DNA from: Herpetospermum pedunculosum
Lineage: Eukaryota > Streptophyta > Magnoliopsida > Cucurbitales > Cucurbitaceae
Length of the DNA: 64,000 bases
Direction of reading: 5' to 3'
Assembly: GCA_028017165.1 (NCBI GenBank)
Contig: CM051523.1
Coordinates: 20,626,501-20,690,500 of the forward strand
Made by a program: the position numbers and the translations under genes. The notes below the pieces were generated by a model. That model was given only the letters and a program-made list of their open reading frames with translations. It had not been told where the DNA came from and ran no database searches. The stretch's first letter is position 1, and each line of letters begins with the position of its first letter. This document shows, piece after piece, positions 22,949 to 33,700 of the stretch.

Positions 22949-24662
22949 TGTTACGTCTCCAAAAGTGACTATTTTAGGACTTATTTGTGTTAGGAAGTTG
23001 TGCATTTGTGAGTATTTTTGATAGGATTTAGCTTGAACCTATGCTTATATATGAGAATTAGAAGAAGGAAGCTAAATTAGGACTTGTATGCAAAAGGAAA
23101 GAAAAGGAATGAAAAACGAAGTTAGAAGAATGAAAACTGTGCATTGCGGAGGCATTGCGGAAACATTGCTAAAACCGCAATGTTTTAAGTGAAATCCGTA
23201 AGTTGGCTAACCTTTTTCTGTTGTGATCCGATATTTCAGGGATTCGTTCTTTCTCCTCCAGCCACGTTGAAATACGACGTTGAGGATGGATGGTTCTCCT
23301 TGGCCCAATTGCACCTGCAGAATACTATAAAAGGAGGTCAAAGAGGAGGGTTGAAACATCATCTGAAAAGCGTAGAAGTCTCTTCGCAGCTCAATTTCTC
23401 TCCTGTTTTTCTCTTCCGTCTGTTGGGTTGGAAAGCTTAGCTGTTGGAGTCGACAATCTGATAGGAAGGAGAGAAGATTCATCTTCTCTTCTGATTGGAT
23501 TCATCCAAGCAAGGCTTACCTTTCTCTCCCTTCAGCCGAGGCATCTGCAACGAGGCGATCAAGCACACCTTTACTGCTTTCTGTCTTTAATTTCTTATTT
23601 CCAGCACCGTTTGCTGTTATTTCTTTTCCATTAGTTAATCCATTCCATTTCGTTGCTTTCTGTCTTTATGTTAGTAACTCTAAGTCTTCATTTGTTTCGT
23701 TCAAACGATTGATTAATCAAAAGCACAATTCATTATTTCACAATTTCTTTATCTTCTCTGCCTACTGTTTTTCCTTGCTGTTTTGTCTTTAAATTTCTTC
23801 TAAGCATGTCTTCTTCATCTACGCTTCTTATTCTCTCTACATCCATGAGTAACTAAGTCACATAGGGGCATGCTAATGACAAGGCTATAGGCTAAAACAC
23901 GTGAACCAAGCATGTAGAATAGCTCTCGAATGCATTGATTGTATGTAAGCTTCATCCCACGGGCAATTTCGATTGGCCATCCATTTTGTCCAAAGAACTC
24001 CTAACCTCTGGAAGGAGTAAGAGTTCAGAGTCATACACTCATGCTAGCCTCTCAAGGTAGCCAGAAAACGACCTAGGAATAGGCGTTTCCCTAGTACAAA
24101 TCATAACTTACTGTTTTAACAAGATGCTTAAGACCTTACTTGGACATGAGTAAACTAAAGAATCTAATGCATGAAATCGGAAGATACATGAGAATGAGTT
24201 AGTTTAATGCATAGTGAGTTGATCTAATGCTTGAGAATCGTATGAAAAAGCTTATAGAGGAGTCGTTAGTAGCCCTTGTTTCCACATTTTACACACTTTC
24301 GCTGTTGGTAACATTGCGGTAAAATTGCTGTTCTCGCAATTCTTTTTAGTTAAAATTCTGTCTTAGCCATTTTTCTCTTCGTTTATTAATCTCTCCTATT
24401 TTCATTTGAGTTTATCATTGACTTGCACTTGTTTATGCATCTATCCTTTACATATTCTTTAGTAATTAGGCAACTTAAAACCAAATCTACCCCATCAAAT
24501 CCACCCATTCTTGCTTAACAATACACTTTGCGAGTAACTAAGAATAAATCTCTGTGGGAAACGAATGAAAAAATACTTACTACTTGCTGCAAGATCATGT
24601 ATGCTTGCATGTTCTGAGTGCTCTCTTATTGCATATTTCTTTTAAACATTGAGCACGCAACA
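22949..24662 (+). repeat. Solo Athila-like LTR (C) inside copia pol
   Basis: A 1714-bp LTR starting TGTTACGTCTCC and ending GCACGCAACA, flanked by gcttc (22944-22948 and 24663-24667). The copia reading resumes directly after it. No internal sequence remains, so unequal recombination between two LTRs of a full insertion is the likely origin. It is closer to the LTR of element D (TGTTACGTCTCC at the same end) than to A or B, and its palindromes are partly decayed. Confidence 0.93.
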
Positions 24663-26066
24663 GCTTCCAAGCCCAACTATTCAGCCCACTAACTCCCCTC
24701 GTCATACATCCATCCATAGCCCAACTTCACCTTCGAAAGTTCAGTCAACTCCCAGCCCAACACCAATATCTGCACCCCATACTTCACCTTGTTCCCAACT
24801 GAGCCCTAACCTCTCATTGTCTTCACCACCGATTCCCCCATCTACCTCTCCAACACAACCTTCCTCTCCAGATAATCCAACCCCGTTACCTGTTATCAAT
24901 GATCATTCCATGGTCACCAGAGGAAAGGCTGGTGTCTTTCGCCCCAAAGCGTGGACTGTTTCTAAAACTACTGACTGGTCTCTTGTTGAACCGAAGAGGG
25001 TGTCTACTGCTCTTGCTACACCCAAATGGCGTGTGGCCATGGACGATGAAATCTCCGCTCTTCATCGCTCCAACACATAGACTCTTGTCCCCCCTTCTGC
25101 GCATCAAAATGTAGTCGGGTGTAAATGGGTATTTCGGTTGAAGCAAAATGTTGATGGGTCGATTCAAAGACATAAAGTACGTCTCGTTGCTAAGGGCTTC
25201 CATCAGCACCCATGTATTGATTTCTTTGAAACATATAGTTCAGTTGTGAAAGCGTCTACTATCCGAGTCGTTTTGGCTCTGGCTGTTTCAAGTGGATGGT
25301 CACTTCGCCAATTGGATTTCAATAACGCCTTCCTCAATGGCATACTGAAAGAAGCTGTCTATATGACACAACCCCCAGGTTATGTTGATCCATCGAAGCT
25401 TCATCATGTCTGTCAGCTTCACAAGGCTCTTTATGGCCTCAAACAAGCGCCACGAGCCTGGAATGATGAATTTAAGACATTTCTCACAAGTTGTGGTTTC
25501 TCCATGAGCAGGCGTGACACTTCTCTGTTCTTCTATCACAAAGAGTCTATAACTATTTTGCTTCTTATTTATGTTGATGATGTGATCCTCACTGGGAACA
25601 ACACAGCTGCGATTCATGACCTTGTTACTCTACTAAACTCCAAATTTGCTCTGAAAGATCTTGGACTGTTAAATTACTTCCTTGGCATTTAGGTCACGTA
25701 CTTACCATCTGGACTCCATTTGAGTCAGTCTAAATACATCAATGACCTACTCGAGAAGCTTCAGCTCCAACATACTAAGTTCTGTTCCTCTCTTGCTGTG
25801 ATGGGCAAACATATCTCCATCCACGATGGCTCTCTACTTCCCGATCCATTCATCTATCGCAGCACTGTGGGTGCCTTGCAATACCTAACCAACACTCGTC
25901 CGGACATTGCTTTCATAGTAAACAAGCTCAGTCAGTTTCTCCAAGCTCCTACCGACGTCCATTGGCAAGCTGTAAAACGAGTACTTCGCTATCTCAAAGG
26001 CACTTCCACCCATGGATTACTCATTCAGCCCAGCAGAAATCTCAACGTCACTGCTTTCTCGGATGC
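24663..26066 (+). pseudogene. Copia reverse transcriptase and start of RNase H, broken
   Basis: A Ser/Pro/Thr-rich linker leads into RT with VVGCKWVFRLK, LDFNNAFLNG, LYGLKQAPRAWN and the catalytic YVDDVILTG. RNase H begins with STVGALQYLTNTRPDIAF. TAG stops lie at 25078-25080 and 25690-25692. The frame is cut at 26066 inside the FSDAD motif by element B, with gatgc duplicated, and continues at 38114. Confidence 0.92.
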
Positions 26067-27783
26067 TGTTGCGTGCTCAATGTGTAAAGATAAATAAGCA
26101 ATAAGGTAGAGAGAGCACTTAGAACATGCAAGCATACATGGTCTCACAGCAAGTAGTAAGTATATTTCATTCGTTTTTTCCACAGAGACTTATTTTTAGC
26201 TATTCGCGAAGTGTGATTGTTAAGAAAGATGGGATGAATTTGATGGGGTAAAATTGGTTTTTAATTATCTACTTGTTGCTGAATGTATAAAGGGATATAA
26301 CATAAACAAATGCAAGTTGAAACTAGACTTAAAAGACAAGAGATGGAATTAACAAACGAGGAAGAAAACAGCTAAACAGAATGAAAATCTGGCAGAATTG
26401 CGAGGACCGCAATGTTACCGCAATTAAATAACAGCGAAACTGAGTAAATGGGTGAATTAAGGGCTACTAATGACTATCCTATAGGCATTTTATTACGATT
26501 CTCAAGCATTGGACCAACTCTCTATACATCAAACTCACTCTATCTCAAGTATCGTCCGATTCCATGCATTAGAGTCTTAAGTTTACTCGACTTCAAAGTA
26601 AGGTCTTAAGCATCTTGTTAAAACAGGAGTGTTTAGTTTGTACTAGGGAAACGCCTATTCCTAGGCCGTTTCCTGATTACCATGAAAGGCTAGCATGATT
26701 ATATGACTCTGAACTCTTACTCCTTCCAGAGGTTAGGAGTTCTTTGGACAAAATGGATGGCCAATCGAAATTGCCCGTGGGATGAAGCTTACATACAATC
26801 AATGATTCGAGAGCTATCCTACATACTTGATGCACGTTTTTTAGCCTATAGTTCTGTCATTAGCATGCCCCTAAGTGGCTTAGCTACTCATGGATATATG
26901 GAGAACAGAAAGGGTAGATAAAACAGACATGCTTAGAAGAGAAATATGCTTAAAACAATAAGACAAAACGTAGCAGCAAAAGGTGGAAACTGTGAAATGC
27001 AGAATTTTACTTTGATTACTTTGAATGTTTGAACGACAAAGGAAAGCTTCAAAAGAAATGATTCAAAGACAGACAACAACGAAATGCAGTAATTAAAGCA
27101 CTAGGCTAAGAACAACATTGATCAAACTGGAAATAAGAAGAAGAACGACAGAAAAGCAGTAAAGGTGCTTGAAAAGCTTCGTTGCAGTCGCCTCGAATGA
27201 AAGGGATGAAAGGTCAGCCTTGCTTGGATGAATCCAATCGAGAGAGAAGAAGAATCTTCTCTCCTTCCTATCAGATTATCGATTCCAACAGCTGAGACTC
27301 TCACTCCAACAGACGGCAAAGGAAAACAGAGAGAAATGATGGACTGCGAGAAGACTTCTGCGCTTCGAATGATGACTGAACCTCCGACTTTGACCCCCTT
27401 TTATAGTAGTTTGCAGGTGCGTTTGGGCCAAGGAGAACCATCAGTCTTCAACGTCATATATCAGAATGGATGGAGGAGAAAGAACGAATCCCTGAAAAGT
27501 CGGATCTAAACAGAAAAAAGGTCAGCCAACTTACGGTTTTAACTTGAATAATTGCGGTCACCGCAATGATTTCGCAATTCATTCGCAATGTTTATTTTTT
27601 CATTCTTTTCCTTCGGTTTTCAACCCTTTTTCTACCTATTGTGCATAAGTCCTAAATTAGCTACCTTCTTCTAATTCTCATATTAAAGCATAGGTTTAGG
27701 CTAAATGCTAACAAAAACACCTAAATGTGTACATCTTCTTAAGCTAAATGGGTCCTAAATAAGTCACTTTCAGAGACTTAACA
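26067..27783 (-). repeat. 3' LTR of element B
   Basis: 1717 bp, beginning TGTTGCGTGCTC and ending GAGACTTAACA on the plus strand. AATTGCGG-type palindromes lie at about 26395-26426 and 27551-27567. Confidence 0.96.
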
Positions 27784-27796
27784 CACCCCCAAACTT
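27784..27796 (-). promoter_or_regulatory. Polypurine tract of element B
   Basis: AAGTTTGGGGGTG on the minus strand, abutting the 3' LTR. It is identical to the tract of element A. Confidence 0.88.
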
Positions 27797-29232
27797 AAGG
27801 CTTTGCTTGTCCTCAAGCATACTAAGGACTTACCTAGGCTGTTATTTTATCTTCTTTAACTACTTACCGACTCCCCTATATCCCTATCTCTAGCAGTGCT
27901 GTCCTGTGACACACTTATAAGTTTAGAATTAACCTCTTATCAAGCTTCTTCTGACTTCACCTGCCTACCATACCTACTGTTTTTGTTAAACCCCTACTAC
28001 TGATCTAACTACTTTTATGATATCATGCCACTATCCCTAAGGTTTCAAATTCTACCAAGCTTTACTCCAGACTTAGTACATGCTTCTAGCTTATTTTTAA
28101 TGTGTCTAGGATTCCTTAGAGTCATGCCAGTCTTAGTATTAACAGTGACAGTAGTACTTTTAGAGAACAACCTAAACCCTGGCATCACTTCATTGGATAA
28201 ACACTCATCTCCCTAAACAACCCTACAAGTTACAACTTTGTGCTTAGCTAATTGAGGATCAGAGTTCTTTTTTAAATAGGACATCTAAGCCACAAAGTTA
28301 TAACTCCTAGGTATACATTCTTCTTCCCTATTTTTTCTTTTTCTTACTTAGGTGGAACCTCTCCTTTGGTTGCCTTTTGATGCAACGCCACTTGTGGGTT
28401 ACACACTTGGCACTGATTACTCAACAACCTAAGAGAAACTCCCCCCTTTATTCTTTTTTCATTGTTTTTCAGTTCATCATCATTTTTTTTTTTTAAAGGA
28501 GAAGAAGAATGCTTATGTTTCTAAGGGAGAGAGGAATGTTCCTAGGCCTAGGGTGGCCTCCCCCAAACTTCAACTACTCATTGTCCCCAATGAGTGTCTG
28601 AGGTGGCACACCCCCAAACTATCCTAGAAGCATCTAGTCCAAAGTAAAACAAAGAGAATTCAAAAAGCCTAGGCATAAGCAAAACATTCTAAAAGCATCT
28701 ATCCCAGCAGCAGAAAATTTGAACATAACAAAAAGTCTTAAGGACTTATGGTTTATGCATGCTGAGCACTATTCAGAGGCAAATTTAAACTATTAAAGGG
28801 TGTCCTATGACACTCATCCAGCATGCTTCAAGATCAGCTATATAAGGTAGTCATGCTAGCAGCAAAAGATAGAATTTAACAGATCACAGCCTAACTAAAC
28901 AGACAGTCCAAAACATGCAATCAGTCACAAAAATTGCGGGAACCGCAATTATTTCGCAATTCACTCCGGGCAGATTTAACATTGATTCAGGCCCCTAGCA
29001 TGCTTTCTCCTGTTACTCATGCATCCTAAAAATAAAACTAAACTATCCTACCTATTCAGCTAACATCTGACTAGACTAAGCAAAAGAAAAAACATAAAAC
29101 TAAACATTAAAAACAGATCAAAAGTTGATCCCAAAACAGCATAATATACATTATCCTATCAGAAAGCAGAAAAATTGTCTTTGTTTTCTAAGGGAACAGC
29201 AATACTCCCTTTAGTGCACTTCAAACCAGCAC
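27797..29232 (-). other. 3' internal non-coding region of element B
   Basis: About 1.4 kb without a credible ORF between ORF3 and the polypurine tract. It is colinear with element A (6811-8767) and element D (54794-56240). It includes a perfect AATTGCGG-N3-CCGCAATT palindrome at 28932-28950 and a second polypurine-like stretch near 28560-28620. Confidence 0.8.
28932..28950 (-). repeat. Perfect AATTGCGG-N3-CCGCAATT palindrome, element B 3' internal region
   Basis: Eight-base arms with spacer gaa on the plus strand, followed by a ttcgcaatt half-site. It is at the same position as 7074-7092 in element A. Confidence 0.9.
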
Positions 29233-30338
29233 TCAATTCTCATCATCCTCATCTGGTTGCCTTGGTCGTGGGGGCACCCATGGAGTTAGGAGGTTGGTGG
29301 GGAAGTCCGGGAAGATGCACCCCAACTGGTCTGCAACTTCTTTGTCCCTTGCCTGCGCATAATTGGCCCATTGAGCCATTCTCCTCTGCATGTCCATTAA
29401 GCAGGCCATGGATAGGGACTGTTCAGCAGCCAGCCTATCCAACTCAAACTCCATATTCCCCTTTCTTCTCAGCCTCAGGTTAGCAGGCAGCTCCAAATGG
29501 CCTGTGTAAGGCAGCTGCTGCTCCAAGCGCTCGGTGGGAACTCCTGCCAGCAAACACAATTTGGTTATAGTGTTGGGGAAAAATAATGGCCCCTTACCTT
29601 TTCTAGCGCATTCAGCAATGGCAGCTGACATGATCTCCCCCACATTGACCGTGAGACCGCGCATGATGGCATAAACCAGCAGTGATCTACTCTGGTTGAT
29701 TGTTGTCTCGTGGGTCACAGGTGACAGCTTCCTCCTCACAAAGGCAAACCAAACAGCTGCCTTTGCTGTCAGATTGGCACTCATCAAGGTGTGCCTACCA
29801 TTGCGTGAGACAGTCCACGCTGCTTCAGGCTGGCCAATTGTGCGAATGGCCTCTTCCAGCACGGCCTCAGTCGGCTCATCAACTATCCGTGCATAATCTG
29901 TGTGAGTTTGGCCCTTGAGACCAAAGGCTTCATTGATGGCCTTGGCTGAGAAATCCACTTCCACCCCTCTGACCATAGACAGGCCATCCTCAGGGCGCGC
30001 GCAGGTGAGGCAGACGGCGACGATCCTTCTTTGGCTGACTCGTGGGATGCACGATCAGGTTCTTGACTCTCCACAGAGGGAGTCTTTGCTGTGTTTGGTT
30101 CGGCGGCCGTCTTGACACTCACCCGGCGTTTCTTGGGCGTGCCCATTGGCTCAGATGGCCCAGCGGGGATCTCAGTGACCACCCTCCACTTCTTCCTACG
30201 AATAGGAAGCTTGGGAAGAGGACCGGTGCGAACGGCACCATCGTCTGCAAGGGCGAGAAGCGCTTCCCTCGCAGCTGCTTCAGCTGCGTCATCAGCCTTC
30301 TTCTTGGCTGCGGATCGTTCAGCACGTGTGGCCACCAT
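29233..30338 (-). pseudogene. ORF3 of element B (env-position accessory ORF), deleted and frameshifted
   Basis: It starts MVATRAERSAAKKK at 30338 with a basic N-terminus containing PIRRKKWRVVTE. It breaks near 29990 and continues in another frame from RGVEVDFSAKAINEAFGL to the stop at 29233. The intact order is visible in element D (57856-56241). Against D, B has lost about 0.57 kb of the charged central region. The C-terminal half (RGVEVDF, AAWTVSRNGRHTLMSA, LFFPNTITKLCLLAGV) resembles the 'putative plant transposon protein' domain common in plant genomes. I see no convincing signal peptide or membrane segment, so position alone links it to env. Function unknown. Confidence 0.75.
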
Positions 30339-30779
30339 TGCCGATTCTTGAAGATCTTGGGAGAAGAATCAAAGATGGAGAGAATCGCTGAATTCTTGGA
30401 GAGCAAAGAGAGAGATAATCGTAACGATCGAGCGGCTTCCAACGGATATAAAGGCAACGGATAAAATCCCAACGGCTCTTTTTGCGGATCCAGCAATTTT
30501 AGCGCAATCCCAGGGATATTATTTCATTGAAATCTCCAACTTTGCCCGTCCGTATCTTTTATTTGGCTTAACCGTTTCTTGATTCTTAAAGTGGGATTTA
30601 CTCTCCTTGATCCCCTCTTTCGAATCCTTGCAAAAACAAACAAAACAAACGTTAAATACGCAATTAAAATTACACCACAAAACATACAAATGATAACCGG
30701 AAAAACAGAAAAAATAAACTAAGGCATTGGCCTTGACTAAACGAGCACAGTAACCACTCGTTCTCTCTCGTTCTTTTTG

Positions 30780-33700
30780 TCATGCTTCAGTCAAGAGGAA
30801 GGCCGAGAGAGTCTTCACATCCCCTTCCTCATAGTAGTGCTTCAACCTAGCACCATTGACCATAAATGGCTGACCTTGCTGCAAGTTCTTTATCTCTATT
30901 GCACCATGAACAAAGACATTAGTAACAACAAATGGACCCGACCATCTAGACTTTAGTTTGCCTGGAAATATCTTTAAACGTGAGTTAAATAATAGGACAA
31001 GTTGGCCTTTCCTAAAGTCTTTGATCCTAAGTCTACTGTCGTGCCATATTTTGGTCTTTTCTTTATACATTTTGGCATTCTCATAGGCCATATGCCTAAG
31101 CTCATCAAGTTCATGTAGCTGCAAAGATCTCAATGTCCCCGCATCCTTTACACAAAAATTCAATTCTTTCATGGCCCAAAATGCCTTGTTTTCTAACTCA
31201 AGTGGCAAGTGGCAGGCCTTGCCATACACCAACCTATAGGGAGACATGCCTAGAGGTGTCTTATATGCTGTTCTATAAGCCCAAAGTGCATCCTCAAGCT
31301 TAAATGACCAGTCTTTCCTATTAGGTTTGACTACCTTCTCTAGGATGTTCTTTATCTCCCTATTGGAAATTTCAGCTTGGCCATTCGAGTGTGGGTGATA
31401 GGGAGTAGCTACCCTATGTCTAATGTTATATTTAGCCAATACTTTCTCCATAGCCTTATTAATGAAATGTGACCCCTCATCACTAATGATAGCACGAGGA
31501 GTCCCAAATCTAGTGAAAATGTGCCTATGCAAGAAGCTAGTGACTGTTTTAGCATCATTATTAGGACATGCTTTGGCTTCTACCCACTTGGACACGTAGT
31601 CCACTGCTACTAAAATGTACAGGTTACCTGATGATGGAGGGAATGGTCCCATGAAATCAATGCCCCACACATCAAAGAGCTCCAACTCTAAAATGTAGGT
31701 GAGGGGCATCTCATCCTTGCGACTGAGATTACCTGTCCTTTGGCACTCATCACAGCTGTGGGCATAGTCGTGTGCGTCCTTGAAGATTGTTGGCCAGTAG
31801 TAGCCACTCTGAAATACCTTCGCAGCTGTCCTTTGGCCACCAAAGTGTCCACCATAAGGAGATGGGTGACAGTGCTGTAGCACAGACTTCGCTTCAGCAG
31901 CTGAAACACACTTCCTTAGTAAGCCATCAGCACAGGTTCTGTAAAGTGTGGGGTCATCCCAGATGAATTTCCTTGCTTCATGAAGGAACCGCTTCTTTTC
32001 TTGTCCTCCCTTGAACATTGGTAATACCTGTGATGCACGGAAGTTAGCAATATCAGCAAACCACGGTTCCTCATCGTTATCACGATGAGCCAAAGCAAAT
32101 ACATGTTCATCTATAAAAGCATCAGAAATTGCGGTCTCCGCAATTTTTTCGCAATTATGCTGCAATCGAGACAGGTGATCTGCAACCACATTTTCACAAC
32201 CTTTCTTGTCCCGAATGTCCAAATCAAATTCCTGCAGCAATAACACCCATCTAATCAATCTAGGCTTAGCATCAGCCTTTCTCATAAGATATTTTAAAGC
32301 AGAATGGTCAGTATATACAATGGTCCTAGTGCCTACAATGTAATTTCTAAATTTTTCACAAGCAAATACTACAGCAAGCATTTCTTTCTCAGTAGTTGTA
32401 TAATTACATTGAGCCTCATTCAAGGTCTTACTAGCATAATAGACAGGGTGTGTTAGCTTGTCAATCTTCTGTCCTAACATGACTCCTACAGCATAGTCAC
32501 TGGCATCACATAGCATCTCAAATGGGAGATCCCAATTTGGTCCTACTATGATTGGTGCTGTGACCAGTGCTTCCTTAAGGGTTTTCCAAGCTACTACACA
32601 CTCCTTAGAGAAGATAAATGGTCTATTTAGCTCTAGAAGCTCACATAGAGGCTTGGCTATCTTAGAAAAGTCCTTAATGAACCTTCTGTAGAAACCAGCA
32701 TGCCCTAAGAAGCTTCTAATGGCTTTGACGTTCTGGGGCTCTACCAACTTCTCTATGACCTCTATTTTTGCCCTATCCACTTCTACACCTGCCCTTGACA
32801 CTCTATGTCCTAAGACAATCCCTTCATCTACCATAAAATGGCACTTTTCCCAATTCAGGACTAGGTTGGTCTCCTCACACCTAGTCAGGACTTGTCCTAG
32901 GTTTTCTAGACAGGTTTTAAATGAATCCCCAAAAACTGAGAAGTCATCCATGAATATTTCTATCATGGATTCATCCAACTCAGAGAAGATTGCCATCATG
33001 CACCTTTGGAAAGTTGCCGGTGCATTGCATAAGCCAAAAGGCATTCTGCGGAAGGCAAACGTTCCAAAAGGGCAAGTGAAGGTGGTCTTCTCTTGATCCT
33101 TAGGGTCTATAGTAATTTGATTATAGCCAGAGTACCCATCTAAAAAACAATAGTAGGCTCTACCAGCTATTCTGTCTAGCATCTGGTCAATAAACGGTAT
33201 AGGGAAATGGTCTTTTTTAGTTTCTTTATTTAACTTTCTGTAATCCATACATACCCTCCACCCTGTGACAGTCCTTGTTGGAATCAGTTCGTTGTTCTCA
33301 TTGACTACCACAGTTATTCCCCCCTTTTTAGGTACACATTGAATGGGGCTAACCCACTGGCTACTAGCTATGGGGAAAATCACTCCTGCATCTAACCACT
33401 TTATTATTTCTTTCTTCACTACCTCTTTCATAGAGGGGTTTAACCTACGCTGGTGATCTACCTTAGGTGTGTGTTCTTCCTCTAATATAATTTTGTGCAT
33501 GCAATAAGAAGGGCTAATGCCTCGAATATCAGCAATAGTCCATGCTATAGCCTTCCTATGTTGCTTAAGTAGTAAAATTAAATCAACCTCATGCTGTTCA
33601 CTTAGTTTAGAAGAAATGATTACAGGCAGCGTGTCATTATCTCCTAAATATGCATATTTGAGGTGAGTAGGTAGTGGTTTCAGTTCTAAAATAGGTGGAT

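Noticed and set aside
26703..26921. 72-codon frame identical at 37034-37252
   Set aside because: It is part of the two LTRs of element B and not a duplicated gene.
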